Assembly: GCF_050947875.1 (NCBI RefSeq)
Contig: NW_027460291.1
Span: forward strand, 24,279,868 to 24,343,867
Source of the DNA: Dermacentor variabilis
Taxonomy: Eukaryota > Arthropoda > Arachnida > Ixodida > Ixodidae
DNA length: 64,000 nucleotides
Direction: 5' to 3'
Of this stretch, positions 10,317-24,065 are shown piece by piece (the stretch's first letter is position 1; every line of letters starts with the position of its first letter). The notes under the pieces were generated by a model, which had not been told where the DNA came from, ran no database searches, and saw only the letters and a list, made by a program, of their open reading frames with translations. The position numbers were made by a program, and so were the translations under genes.

Positions 10317-13300
10317 CAATAAAGCACTTTGAGCCTACTTAGGTCACTGGGTGTGTGCCAGTAGGTGAGTGCCTCTCTTCCATGTACGTCTTTCACGTCA
10401 TCTTGGGTAACTAGGTATGTGCCACTGGGAGTCTCCCGATCCACGATGACTAAAACGATCCCTTAAACTTAACTTAAGTTGGCTGGAATCGATCCCAGGC
10501 CACAAGGATTCCTCAACCTCAGAAAACTGGCGCATGAGCAGGCTGCGCCACATATGCATGTGGAATGTGCCGGTCCTCAATGAACCTCTTTGATGCCAAC
10601 ACTTTAGCGAGCTACGCCATAAATGCATTGGGTATCCGACACTCTGTCGGTGCTGGTCTTCAATAAAGCACTTTGAGCCTACTTAGGTCACTGGGTGTGT
10701 GCCAGTAGGTGACTGCCTCTCTTCCATGTGCGTCTTTCTCATCATCTTGGGTAACTAGGTATGTGCCAGTGGGAGTGTGCCTATCCAAGATTACTAAAAC
10801 GATCCCTTAAACTTAACTTATGCTGGCTGGAATCGATCCCACGCCACAAGGATTCCTCAACCTCAGAAAACTGGCGCATTAGAAGGCTGCGCCACATATG
10901 CATGTGGAATGTGCCGCTCCTCGATGAACCTCTTTGATGCCAACATTTTAGCAAGCTACGCCATAAATGCATTGGGTATGTGATACTCTGTCGGTGCTGC
11001 TCTTCAATAAAGCACTTTGAGCCTACTTAGGTCACTGGGTGTGTGCCAGTAGGTGACTGCCTCTCTTCCGTGTACGTCTTTCACGTAATCTTTGGTAACT
11101 AGGTATGTTCCACTGGGAGTGTGCCGCTCCACGATGACTAAAACGGTCCCTTGAACTTAACATATGCCGGCTGGAATCGATCCCACGCCACAAGGATTCC
11201 TCAACCTCAGAAAACTGGCGCATTAGCAGGCTGCGCCACATATGCATGTGGAATGTGCCGGTCCTCAATGAACCTCTTTGATGCCAACACTTTAGCGAGC
11301 TACGCCATAAATGCATTGGGTATCCGATACTCTGTCGGTGCTGGTCTTCAATAAAGCACTTTGAGCCTTCTTAGGTCACTGGGTATGTGCCAGTAGGTGA
11401 GTGCCTCTCTTCCATGTACGTCTTTCACGTCATCTTGGGTAACTAGGTATGTGCCACTGGGAGTCTCCCGATCCACGATGACTAAAACGATCCCTTAAAC
11501 TTAACTTAAGTTGGCTGGAATCGATCCCAGGCCACAAGGATTCCTCAACCTCAGAAAGCTGGCGCATGAGCAGGCTGCGCCACATATGCATGTGGAATGT
11601 GCCGGTCCTCAATGAACCTCTTTGATGCCAACACTTTAGCGAGCTACGCCATAAACACATTGGGTATCCGACACTCTGTCGGTGCTGGTCTTCAATAAAG
11701 CACTTTGAGCCTACTTAGGTCACTGGGTTTGTGCCAGTAGGTGACTGCCTCTCTTCCATGTACGTCTTTCACGTCATCTTGGGTAACTAGGTATGTGCCA
11801 CTGGGAGTGTGCCGATCCACGATGACTAAAACGATCACTTAAACTTAATTTATGTTGGCTGGAATCGATCCTAGGCCACAAGGATTCCTCAACCTCAGAA
11901 AACTGGCGCATGAGCATGCTGCGCCACATATGCATGTGGAATGTGCCGGTCCTCAATGAACCTCTTCGATGCCAACACTTTAGCGAGCTACGCCATAAAT
12001 GCATTGGGTATCCGACACTCTGTCGGTGCTGGTCTTCAATAAAGCACTTTGAGCCTACTGAGGTCACTGGGTGTGTGCCAGTAGGTGAGTGCCTCTCTTC
12101 CATGTACGTCTTTCACGTCATCTTGGGTAACTAGGTATGTGCCACTGGGAGTCTCCCGATCCACGATGACTAAAACGATCCCTTAAACTTAACTTAAGTT
12201 GGCTGGAATCGATCCCAGGCCACAAGGATTCCTCAACCTCAGAAAACTGGCGCATGAGCAGGCGGCGCCACATATGCATGTGGAATGTGCCGGTCCTCAA
12301 TGAACCTCTTTGATGCCAACACTTTAGCGAGCTACGCCATAAACGCATTGGGTATCCGACACTCTGTCGGTGCTGGTCTTCAATAAAGCACTTTGAGCCT
12401 ACTTAGGTCACTGGGTTTGTGCCAGTAGGTGACTGCCTCTCTTCCATGTACGTCTTTCACGTCATCTTGGGTAACTAGGTATGTGCCACTGGGAGTGTGC
12501 CGATCCACGATGACTAAAACGATCCCTTAAAATTAATTTATGTTGGCTGGAATCAATCCTAGGCCACAAGGATTCCTCAACCTCAGAAAACTGGCGCATG
12601 AGCAGGCTGCGCCACATATGCATGTGGAATGTGCCGGTCCTCAATGAACCTCTTTGATGCCAACACTTTAGCGAGCTACGCCATAAATGCATTGGGTATC
12701 CGACACTCTGTCGGTGCTGGTCTTCAATAAAGCACTTTGAGCCTACTTAGGTCACTGGGTGTGTGCCAGTAGGTGACTGCCTCTCTTCCATGTACGTCTT
12801 TCTCATCATCTTGGGTAACTAGGTATGTGCCACTGGGAGTGTGCCTATCCAAGATTACTAAAACGATCCCTTAAACTGAACTTATGCTGGCTGGAATCGA
12901 TCCCACGCCACAAGGATTCCTCAACCTCAGAAAACTGGCGCATTAGCAGGCTGCGGCACATATGCATGTGGAATGTGCCGGTCCTCAATGAACCTCTTTG
13001 ATGCCAACATTTTAGCAAGCTACGCGATAAATGCATTGGGTATGTGATACTCCGTCGGTGCTGCTCTTCAATAAAGCACTTTGAGCCTACTTAGGTCACT
13101 GGGTGTGTGCCAGTAGGTGACTGCCTCTCTTCCGTGTACGTCTTTCACGTAATCATTGGTAACTAGGTATGTTCCACTGGGAGTGTGCCGCTCCACGATG
13201 ACTAAAACGGTCCCTTGAACTTAACATATGCCGGCTGGAATCGATCCCACGCCACAAGGATTCCTCAACCTCAGAAAACTGGCGCATTAGCAGGCTGCGC

Positions 13301-13756
13301 CACATATGCATGTGGAATGTGCCGGTCCTCAATGAACCTCTTTGATGCCAACACTTTAGCGAGCTACGCCATAAATGCATTGGGTATCCGATACTCTGTC
13401 GGTGCTGGTCTTCAATAAAGCACTTTGAGCCTTCTTAGGTCACTGGGTATGTGCCAGTAGGTGAGTGCCTCTCTTCCATGTACGTCTTTCACGTCATCTT
13501 GGGTAACTAGGTATGTGCCACTGGGAGTCTCCCGATCCACGATGACTAAAACGATCCCTTAAACTTAACTTAAGTTGGCTGGAATCGATCCCAGGCCACA
13601 AGGATTCCTCAACCTCAGAAAGCTGGCGCATGAGCAGGCTGCGCCACATATGCATGTGGAATGTGCCGGTCCTCAATGAACCTCTTTGATGCGAACACTT
13701 TAGCGAGCTACGCCATAAACGCATTGGGTATCCGACACTCTGTCGGTGCTGGTCTT
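10317..13756 (+). repeat. Second copy of the 11-mer HOR, reduced to a 10-mer (3440 bp)
   Basis: The order is A-D-E-A-B-A-B-D-E-A, directly adjacent to the first copy. The single B monomer at 11693-12036 stands for the two adjacent B monomers at 7908-8620 of the first copy: its left part follows the first and its right part follows the second. One monomer has therefore been lost in this copy or gained in the other. The following B-A pair (13757-14444) is a further partial echo of 11693-12380, offset 2064 bp. Confidence 0.8.
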
Positions 13757-13832
13757 CAATAAAGCACTTTGAGCCTACTTAGGTCACTGGGTTTGTGCCA
13801 GTAGGTGACTGCCTCTCTTCCATGTACGTCTT

Positions 13833-13840
13833 TGACGTCA
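13833..13840. other. Perfect TGACGTCA palindrome in one monomer
   Basis: The usual TTTCACGTCATC reads TTTGACGTCATC here and at 20021-20028, giving the 8-bp CRE palindrome. Other monomers have TGACGTGA on the minus strand. The perfect form occurs in only two monomers and most likely arose by chance mutation. Confidence 0.5.
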
Positions 13841-15131
13841 TCTTGGGTAACTAGGTATGTGCCACTGGGAGTGTGCCGATCCACGATGACTAAAACGATC
13901 ACTTAAACTTAATTTATGTTGGCTGGAATCGATCCTAGGCCACAAGGATTCCTCAACCTCAGAAAACTGGCGCATGAGCAGGCTGCGCCACATATGCATG
14001 TGGAATGTGCCGGTCCTCAATGAACCTCTTCGATGCCAACACTTTAGCGAGCTACGCCATAAATGCATTGGGTGTCCGACACTCTGTCGGTGCTGGTCAT
14101 CAATAAAGCACTTTGAGCCTACTGAGGTCACTGGGTGTGTGCCAGTAGGTGAGTGCCTCTCTTCCATGTACGTCTTTCACGTCATCTTGGGTAACTAGGT
14201 ATGTGCCACTGGGAGTCTCCCGATCCACGATGACTAAAACGATCCCTTAAACTTAACTTAAGTTGGCTGGAATCGATCCCAGGCCACAAGGATTCCTCAA
14301 CCCCAGAAAACTGGCGCATGAGCAGGCTGCGCCACATATGCATGTGGAATGTGCCGGTCCTCAATGAACCTCTTTGATGCCAACACTTTAGCGAGCTACG
14401 CCATAAACGCATTGGGTATCCGACACTCTGTCGGTGCTGGTCTTCAATAAAGCACTTTGAGCCTACTTAGGTCACTGGGTTTGTGCCAGTAGGTGACTGC
14501 CTCTCTTCCATGTACGTTTTTCACGTCATCTTGGGTAACTAGGTATGTGCCACTGGGAGTGTGCTGTTCCACGATTACTAAAACGATCCCTTAAACTTAA
14601 CTTATGCCGGCTGGAATCGATCCCACGCCACAGGGATTCCTCAACCTCAGAAAACTGGCGCATGAGCAGGCTGCGCCACATATGCATGTGGAATGTGCCG
14701 GTCCTCAATGAACCTCTTTGATGCCAAACTTTAGCGAGCTACGCCATAAACGCATTGGGTATCCGACACTCTGTCGGTGCTGGTCTTGAATAAAGCACTT
14801 TGAGCCTACTTAGGTCACTGGGTGTGTGCCAGTAGGTGACTGCCTCTCTTCCATGTACGTCTTTCACATCATCTTGGGTAACTAGGTATGTGCCACTGGG
14901 AGTGTGCCTATCCAAGATTACTAAAACGGTCCCTTAAACTTAACTTATGCTGGCTGGAATCGATCCCACGCCACAAGGATTCCTCAACCTCAGAAAACTG
15001 GCGCATTAGCAGGCTGCGCCACATATGCATGTGGAATGTGCCGGTCCTCAATGAACCTCTTTGATGCCAACATTTTAGCAAGCTACGCCATAAATGCATT
15101 GGGTTTGTGATACTCTGTCGGTGCTGCTCTT

Positions 15132-16790
15132 CAATAAAGCACTTTGAGCCTACTTAGGTCACTGGGTGTGTGCCAGTAGGTGACTGCCTCTCTTCCATGT
15201 ACGTCTTTCACGTAATCTTGGGTAACTAGGTATGTGCCACTGGGAGTGTGCCGCTCCACGATGACTAAAACGATCCCTTGAACTTAACTTATGCCGGCTG
15301 GAATCGATCCCACGCCACAAGGATTCCTCAACCTCAGAAAACTGGCGCATTAGCAGGCTGCGCCACAATCCATGTGGAATGTGCCGGTCCTCAATGAACC
15401 TCTTTGATGCCAACACTTTAGCGAGCTACGCCATAAATGCATTGGGTATCCGATACTCTGTCGGTGCTGGTCTTCAATAAAGCACTTTGAGCCTTCTTAG
15501 GTCACTGGGTATGTGCCAGTAGGTGAGTGCCTCTCTTCCATGTACGTCTTTCACGTCATCTTGGGTAACTAGGTATGTGCCACTGGGAGTCTCCCGATCC
15601 ACGATGACTAAAACGATCCCTTAAACTTAACTTAAGTTGGCTGGAATCGAACCCAGGCCACAAGGATTCCTCAACCTCAGAAAACTAGCGCATGAGCAGG
15701 CTGCGCCACATATGCATATGGAATGTGCCGGTCCTCAATGAACCTCTTTGATGCCAACATTTTAGCAAGCTACGCCATAAATGCATTGGGTATGTGATAC
15801 TCTGTCGGTGCTGCTCTTCAATAAAGCACTTTGAGCCTTCCTAGGTCACTGGGTATGTGCCAGTAGGTGAGTGCCTCTCTTCCATGTACGTCTTTCACGT
15901 CAACTTGGGTAACTAGGTATGTGCCACTGGGAGTCTCCCGATCCACGATGACTAAAACGATCCCTTAAACTTAACCTATGCTGGCTGGAATCGATCCCAC
16001 GCCACAAGGATTCCTCAACCTCAGAAAACTGGCGCATTAGCAGGCTGCGCCACATATGCATGTGGAATGTGCCGGTCCTAGATGAACCTCTTTGATGCGA
16101 ACATTTTAGCAAGCTACGCCATAAATGCATTGGGTATGTGATACTCTGTCGGTGCTGCTCTTCAATAAAGCACTTTGAGCCTACTTAGGTCACTGGGTGT
16201 GTGCCAGTAGGTGACTGCTTCTCTTCCATGTACGTCTTTCACGTCATCTTGGGTAACTAGGTATGTGCCAGGGGGGTGTGCCGATCCACGATGACTAAAA
16301 CGGTCCCTTGAACTTAACATATGCCGGCTGGAATCGATCCCACGCCACAAGGATTCCTCAACCTCAGAAAACTGGCGCATTAGCAGGCTGCGCCACATAT
16401 GCATGTGGAATGTGCCGGTCCTCAATGAACCTCTTTGATGCCAACACTTTAGCGAGCTACGCCATAAATGCATTGGGTATGCGATACTCTGTCGGTGCTG
16501 GTCTTCAATAAAGCACTTTGAGCCTTCTTAGGTCACTGGGTATGTGCCAGTAGGTGAGTGCCTCTCTTCCATGTACGTCTTTCACGTCATCTTGGGTAAC
16601 TAGATATGTGCCACTGGGAGTCTCCCGATCCACGATGACTAAAACGATCCCTTAAACTTAACTTAAGTTGGCTGGAATCGATCCCAGGCCTCAAGGATTC
16701 CTCAACCTCAGAAAGCTGGCGCATGAGCAGGCTGCGCCACATATGCATGTGGAATGTGCCGGTCCTCAATGAACCTCTTTGATGCCAACA
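15132..16790 (+). repeat. E-A-A-G-A segment, echoed at +3782 and +8591 bp
   Basis: These monomers match 18914 to about 20570 (offset 3782 bp, eleven monomers). A further copy starts at 23723 (offset 8591 bp). Shared private variants are CACAATCCATG in the E monomer, GTCAACTTGG in the following A monomer, the AGGGGGGTG deletion of type G, and CTAGATATG in the A monomer after it. The boundaries are approximate. Confidence 0.72.
15643..15653 (-). promoter_or_regulatory. Canonical B box GGTTCGATTCC, created by one substitution
   Basis: The plus strand reads GGAATCGAACC where other monomers have GGAATCGATCC. The minus strand is therefore a full match to the 11-nt canonical tRNA B box GGTTCGANNCC. 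It lies within the tRNA-like module of a type A monomer (about 15476-15819), with the A-box-like element intact upstream on the same strand. Confidence 0.6.
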
Positions 16791-18230
16791 CTTTAGCGAG
16801 CTACGCCATAAACGCATTGGGTATCCGACACTCTGTCGGTGCTGGTCTTCAATAAAGCACTTTGAGCCTACTTAGGTCACTGGGTTTGTGCCAGTAGGTG
16901 ACTGCCTCTCTTCCATGTACGTCTTTCACGTCATCTTGGGTAACTAGGTATGTGCCACTGGGAGTGTGCCGATCCACGATGACTAAAACGATCACTTAAA
17001 CTTAATTTATGTTGGCTGGAATCGATCCTAGGCCACAAGGATTCCTCAACCTCAGAAAACTGGCGCATGAGCAGGCTGCGCCACATATGCATGTGGAATG
17101 TGCCGGTCCTCAATGAACCTCTTCGATGCCAACACTTTAGCGAGCTACGCCATAAATGCATTGGGTATCCGACACTCTGGCGGTGCTGGTCTTCAATAAA
17201 GCACTTTGAGCCTACTTAGGTCACTGGGTGTGTGCCAGTAGGTGAGTGCCTCTCTTCCATGTACGTCTTTCACGTCATCTTGGGTAACTAGGTATGTGCC
17301 ACTGGGAGTCTCCCGATCCACGATGACTAAAACGATCCCTTAAACTTAACTTAAGTTGGCTGGAATCGATCCCAGGCCACAAGGATTCCTCAACCTCAGA
17401 AAACTGGCGCATGAGCAGGCTGCGCCACATATGCATGTGGAATGTGCCGGTCCTCAATGAACCTCTTTGATGCCAACACTTTAGCGAGCTACGCCATAAA
17501 TGCATTGGGTATCCGATACTCTGTCGGTGCTGGTCTTCAATAAAGCACTTTGAGCCTTCCTAGGTCACTGGGGATGTGCCAGTAGGTGAGTGCCTCTCTT
17601 CCATGTACGTCTTTCACGTCATCTTGGGTAACTAGGTATGTGCCACTGGGAGTCTCCCGATCCACGATGACTAAAACGATCCCTTAAACTTAACTTATGC
17701 TGGCTGGAATCGATCCCACGCCACAAGGATTCCTCAACCTCAGAAAACTGGCGCATTAGCAGGCTGCGCCACATATGCATGTGGAATGTGCCGGTCCTCG
17801 ATGAACCTCTTTGATGCCAACATTTTAGCAAGCTACGCCATAAATGCATTGGGTATGTGATACTCTGTCGGTGCTGCTCTTCAATAAAGCACTTTGAGCC
17901 TACTTAGGTCACTGGGTGTGTGCCAGTAGGTGACTGCTTCTCTTCCATGTACGTCTTTCACGTCATCTTGGGTAACTAGGTATGTGCCAGTGGGGGTGTG
18001 CCGATCCACGATGACTAAAACGGTCCCTTGCACTTAACATATGCCAGCTGGAATCGATCCCACGCCACAAGGATTCCTCAACCTCAGAAAACAGGCGCAT
18101 TAGCAGGCTGCGCCACATATGCATGTGGAATGTGCCGGTCCTCAATGAACCTCTTTGATGCCAACACTTTAGCGAGCTACGCCATAAAAGCATTGGGTAT
18201 CCGATACTCTGTCGGTGCTGGTCTTCAATA
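16163..18230 (+). repeat. G-A-B-A-A-F segment, ancestral-looking copy of the later 16-mer
   Basis: The order G-A-B-A-A-F is the same as the start of the 16-mers at 24754, 30251 and 35751. Rare markers shared with the first two include CTCTGGCGGTG (near 17176, 25766 and 31264) and CTGGGGATGTGCC (near 17568, 26158 and 31656). After this segment the order changes, with a type C monomer following near 18231, so this copy is incomplete. Confidence 0.72.
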
Positions 18231-21200
18231 AAGCACTTTGAGCCTTCTTAGGTCACTGGGTATGTGCCAGTAGGCGAGTGCCTCTCTTCCATGTACGTCT
18301 TTCACGTCATCTTGGGTAACTAGGTATGTGCCACTGGGAGTGTGCTGTTCCACGATTACTAAAACGATCCCTTAAACTTAACTTATGCTGGCTGGAATCG
18401 ATCCCACGCCACAAGGATTCCTCAACCTCAGAAAACTGGCGCATAAGCAGGCTGCGCCACATATGCATGTGGAATGTGCCGGTCCTCAATGAACCTCTTT
18501 GATGCCAACATTTTAGCAAGCTACGCCATAAATGCATTGGGTTTGTGATACTCTGTCGGTGCTGCTCTTCAATAAAGCACTTTGAGCCTTCTTAGGTCAC
18601 TGGGTATGTGCCAGTAGGCGAGTGCCTCTCTTAAATGTACGTCTTTCACGTCATCTTGGGTAACTAGGTATGTGCCACTGGGAGTCTCCCGATCCACGAT
18701 GACTAAAACGATCCCTTAAACTTAACTTAAGTTGGCTGGAATCGATCCCACGCCACAAGGATTCCTCAACCTATGAAAACTGGCGCATTAGCAGGCTGCG
18801 CCACATATGCATGTGGAATGTGCCGGTCCTCAATGAACCTCTTTGATGCCAACATTTTAGCAAGCTACGCCATAAATGCATTGGGTTTGTGATACTCTGT
18901 CGGTGCTGCTCTTCAATAAAGCACTTTGAGCCTACTTAGGTCACTGGGTGTGTGCCAGTAGGTGACTGCCTCTCTTCCATGTACGTCTTTCACGTAATCT
19001 TGGGTAACTAGGTATGTGCCACTGGGAGTGTGCCGCTCCACGATGACTAAAACGATCCCTTGAACTTAACTTATGCCGGCTGGAATCGATCCCACGCCAC
19101 AAGGATTCCTCAACCTCAGAAAACTGGCGCATTAGCAGGCTGCGCCACAATCCATGTGGAATGTGCCGGTCCTCAATGAACCTCTTTGATGCCAACACTT
19201 TAGCGAGCTACGCCATAAATGCATTGGGTATCCGATACTCTGTCGGTGCTGGTCTTCAATAAAGCACTTTGAGCCTTCTTAGGTCACTGGGTATGTGCCA
19301 GTAGGTGAGTGCCTCTCTTCCATGTACGTCTTTCACGTCATCTTGGGTAACTAGGTATGTGCCACTGGGAGTCTCCCGATCCACGATGACTAAAACGATC
19401 CCTTAAACTTAACTTAAGTTGGCTGGAATCGATCCCAGGCCACAAGGATTCCTCAACCTCAGAAAACTGGCGCATGAGCAGGCTGCGCCACATATGCATA
19501 TGGAATGTGCCGGTCCTCAATGAACCTCTTTGATGCCAACATTTTAGCAAGCTACGCCATAAATGCATTGGGTATGTGATACTCTGTCGGTGCTGCTCTT
19601 CAATAAAGCACTTTGAGCCTTCCTAGGTCACTGGGTATGTGCCAGTAGGTGAGTGCCTCTCTTCCATGTACGTCTTTCACGTCAACTTGGGTAACTAAGT
19701 ATGTGCCACTGGGAGTCTCCCGATCCACGATGACTAAAACGATCCCTTAAACTTAACCTATGCTGGCTGGAATCGATCCCACGCCACAAGGATTCCTCAA
19801 CCTCAGAAAACTGGCGCATTAGCAGGCTGCGCCACATATGCATGTGGAATGTGCCGGTCCTAGATGAACCTCTTTGATGCGAACATTTTAGCAAGCTACG
19901 CCATAAATGCATTGGGTATGTGATACTCTGTCGGTGCTGCTCTTCAATAAAGCACTTTGAGCCTACTTAGGTCACTGGGTGTGTGCCAGTAGGTGACTGC
20001 TTCTCTTCCATGTACGTCTTTGACGTCATCTTGGGTAACTAGGTATGTGCCAGGGGGGTGTGCCGATCCACGATGACTAAAACGGTCCCTAGAACTTAAC
20101 ATATGCCGGCTGGAATCGATCCCACGCCACAAGGATTCCTCAACCTCAGAAAACTGGCGCATTAGCAGGCTGCGCCACATATGCATGTGGAATGTGCCGG
20201 TCCTCAATGAACCTCTTTGATGCCAACACTTTAGCGAGCTACGCCATAAATGCATTGGGTATCCGATACTCTGTCAGTGCTGGTCTTCAATAAAGCACTT
20301 TGAGCCTTCTTAGGTCACTGGGTATGTGCCAGTAGGTGAGTGCCTCTCTTCCAGGTACGTCTTTCACGTCATCTTGGGTAACTAGATATGTGCCACTGGG
20401 AGTCTCCCGATCCACGATGACTAAAACGATCCCTTAAACTTAACTTAAGTTGGCTGGAATCGATCCCAGGCCACAAGGATTCCTCAACCTCAGAAAGCTG
20501 GCGCATGAGCAGGCTGCGCCACATATGCATGTGGAATGTGCCGGTCCTCAATGAACCTCTTTGATGCCAACACTTTAGCGAGCTACGCCATAAATGCATT
20601 GGGTATCCGATACTCTGTCGGTTCTGGTCTTCAATAAAGCACTTTGAGCCTACTTAGGTCACTGGGTGTGTGCCAGTAGGTGACTGCCTCTCTTCCATGT
20701 ACGTCTTTCACGTCGTCTTGGGTAACTAGGTATGTGCCACTGGGAGTGTGCTGTTCCACGATTACTAAAACGATCCCTTAAACTTAACTTATGCCGGCTG
20801 GAATCGATCCCACGCCACAGGGATTCCTCAACCTCAGAAAACTGGCGCATGAGCAGGCTGCGCCACATATGCATGTGGAATGTGCCGGTCCTCAATGAAC
20901 CTCTTTGATGCCAAACTTTAGCGAGCTACGCCATAAACGCATTGGGTATCCGACACTCTGTCGGTGCTGGTCTTCAATAAAGCACTTTGAGCCTACTTAG
21001 GTCACTGGGTGTGTGCCAGTAGGTGACTGCCTCTCTTCCATGTACGTCTTTCACATCATCTTGGGTAACTAGGTATGTGCCACTGGGAGTGTGCCTATCC
21101 AAGATTACTAAAACGATCCCTTAAACTTAACTTATGCTGGCTGGAATCGATCCCACGCCACAAGGATTCCTCAACCTCAGAAAACTGGCGCATAAGCAGG

Positions 21201-21318
21201 CTGCGCCACATATGCATGTGGAATGTGCCGGTCCTCAATGAACCTCTTTGATGCCAACATTTTAGCAAGCTACGCCATAAATGCATTGGGTTTGTGATAC
21301 TCTGTCGGTGCTGCTCTT

Positions 21319-22693
21319 CAATAAAGCACTTTGAGCCTTCTTAGGTCACTGGGTATGTGCCAGTAGGCGAGTGCCTCTCTTCCATGTACGTCTTTCACGT
21401 CATCTTGGGTAACTAGGTATGTGCCACTGGGAGTCTCCCGATCCACGATGACTAAAACGATCCCTTAAACTTAACTTAAGTTGGCTGGAATCGATCCCAG
21501 GCCACAAGGATTCCTCAACCTCAGAAAACTGGCGCATGAGCAGGCTGCACCACATATGCATATGGAATGTGCCGGTCCTCAATGAACCTCTTTGATGCCA
21601 ACATTTTAGCAAGCTACGCCATAAATGCATTGGGTATGTAATACTCTGTCGGTGCTGCTCTTCAATAAAGCACTTTGAGCCTACTTAGGTCACTGGGTGT
21701 GTGCCAGTAGGTGACTGCTTCTCTTCCATGTACGTCTTTCACGTCATCTTGGGTATCTAGGTATATGCCACTGGGCGTGTGCCGATCCACGATGACTAAA
21801 ACGGTCCCTTGAACTTAACATATGCCGGCTGGAATTGATCCCACGCCACAAGGATTCCTCAACCTCAGAAAACTGGCGCATTAGCAGGCTGCGCCACATA
21901 TGCATGTGGAATGTGCCGGTCCTCAATGAACGTCTTTGATGCCAACATTTTAGCAAGCTACGCCATAAATGCATTGGGTATCCGACACTCTGTCGGTGCT
22001 GCTCTTCAATAAAGCACTTTGAGCCTACTTAGGTCACTGGGTGTGTGCCTGTAGGTGACTGCTTCTCTTCCATGTACGTCTTTCACGTCATCTTGGGTAA
22101 CTAGGTATGTGCCACTGGGAGTGTGCTGTTCCACGATTACTAAAACGATCCCTTAAACTTAACTTATGCTGGCTGGAATCGATCCCACGCCACAAGGATT
22201 CCTCAACCTATGAAAACTGGCGCATTAGCAGGCTGCGCCACATATGCATGTGGAATGTGCCGGTCCTCAATGAACCTCTTTGATGCCAACATTTTAGCAA
22301 GCTACGCCATAAATGCATTGGGTTTGTGATACTCTGTCGGTGCTGCTCTTCAATAAAGCACTTTGAGCCTACTTAGGTCACTGGGTGTGTGCCAGTAGGT
22401 GACTGCCTCTCTTCCATGTACGTCTTTCACGTAATCTTGGGTAACTAGGTATGTGCCACTGGGAGTGTGCCGCTCCACGATGACTAAAACGATCCCTTGA
22501 ACTTAACTTATGCCGGCTGGAATCGATCCCACGCCACAAGGATTCCTCAACCTCAGAAAACTGGCGCATTAGCAGGCTGCGCCACAATCCATGTGGAATG
22601 TGCCGGTCCTCAATGAACCTCTTTGATGCCAACACTTTAGAGAGCTACGCCATAAATGCATTGGGTATCCGATACTCTGTCGGTGCTGGTCTT
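21319..22693 (+). repeat. Tandem 4-mer HOR, first unit (A-H-C-E)
   Basis: Four monomers (1375 bp) repeat directly at 22694-24065. Private variants are shared by both units: CTGCACCAC with GTATGTAATAC in A, GTATCTAGGTATATG and AACGTCTTTG in H, CCTATGAAAAC in C, and CACAATCCATG with TTTAGAGAGC in E. This is the shortest and one of the youngest-looking HORs in the window. Confidence 0.85.
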
Positions 22694-24065
22694 CAATAAA
22701 GCACTTTGAGCCTTCTTAGGTCACTGGGTATGTGCCAGTAGGTGAGTGCCTCTCTTCCATGTACGTCTTTCACGTCATCTTGGGTAACTAGGTATGTGCC
22801 ACTGGGAGTGTCCCGATCCACGATGACTAAAACGATCCCTTAAACTTAACTTAAGTTGGCTGGAATCGATCCCAGGCCACAAGGATTCCTCAACCTCAGA
22901 AAACTGGCGCATGAGCAGGCTGCACCACATATGCATATGGAATGTGCCGGTCCTCAATGAACCTCTTTGATGCCAACATTTTAGCAAGCTACGCCATAAA
23001 TGCATTGGGTATGTAATACTCTGTCGGTGCTGCTCTTCAATAAAGCACTTTGAGCCTACTTAGGTCACTGGGTGTGTGCCAGTAGGTGACTGCTTCTCTC
23101 ATGTACGTCTTTCACGTCATCTTGGGTATCTAGGTATATGCCACTGGGCGTGTGCCGATCATGATGACTAAAACGGTCCCTTGAACTTAACATATGCCGG
23201 CTGGAATTGATCCCACGCCACAAGGATTCCTCAACCTCAGAAAACTGGCGCATTAGCAGGCTGCGCCACATATGCATGTGGAATGTGCCGGTCCTCAATG
23301 AACGTCTTTGATGCCAACATTTTAGCAAGCTACGCCATAAATGCATTGGGTATCCGACACTCTGTCGGTGCTGCTCTTCAATAAAGCACTTTGAGCCTAC
23401 TTAGGTCACTGGGTGTGTGCCTGTAGGTGACTGCTTCTCTTCCATGTACGTCTTTCACGTCATCTTGGGTAACTAGGTATGTGCCACTGGGAGTGTGCTG
23501 TTCCACGATTACTAAAACGATCCCTTAAACTTAACTTATGCTGGCTGGAATCGATCCCACGCCACAAGGATTCCTCAACCTATGAAAACTGGCGCATTAG
23601 CAGGCTGCGCCACATATGCATGTGGAATGTGCCGGTCCTCAATGAACCTCTTTGATGCCAACATTTTAGCAAGCTACGCCATAAATGCATTGGGTTTGTG
23701 ATACTCTGTCGGTGCTGCTCTTCAATAAAGCACTTTGAGCCTACTTAGGTCACTGGGTGTGTGCCAGTAGGTGACTGCCTCTCTTCCATGTACGTCTTTC
23801 ACGTAATCTTGGGTAACTAGGTATGTGCCACTGGGAGTGTGCCGCTCCACGATGACTAAAACGATCCCTTGAACTTAACTTATGCCGGCTGGAATCGATC
23901 CCACGCCACAAGGATTCCTCAACCTCAGAAAACTGGCGCATTAGCAGGCTGCGCCACAATCCATGTGGAATGTGCCGGTCCTCAATGAACCTCTTTGATG
24001 CCAACACTTTAGAGAGCTACGCCATAAATGCATTGGGTATCCGATACTCTGTCGGTGCTGGTCTT
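22694..24065 (+). repeat. Tandem 4-mer HOR, second unit (A-H-C-E)
   Basis: Directly follows the first unit at a 1372-1375 bp offset. Small private deletions occur only here (CTTCTCTCATG near 23095 and CGATCATGATG near 23157), showing change after the duplication. The next monomer (from 24066) is type A with GCATATGG but CTGCGCCAC, so the 4-mer does not continue. Confidence 0.85.
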
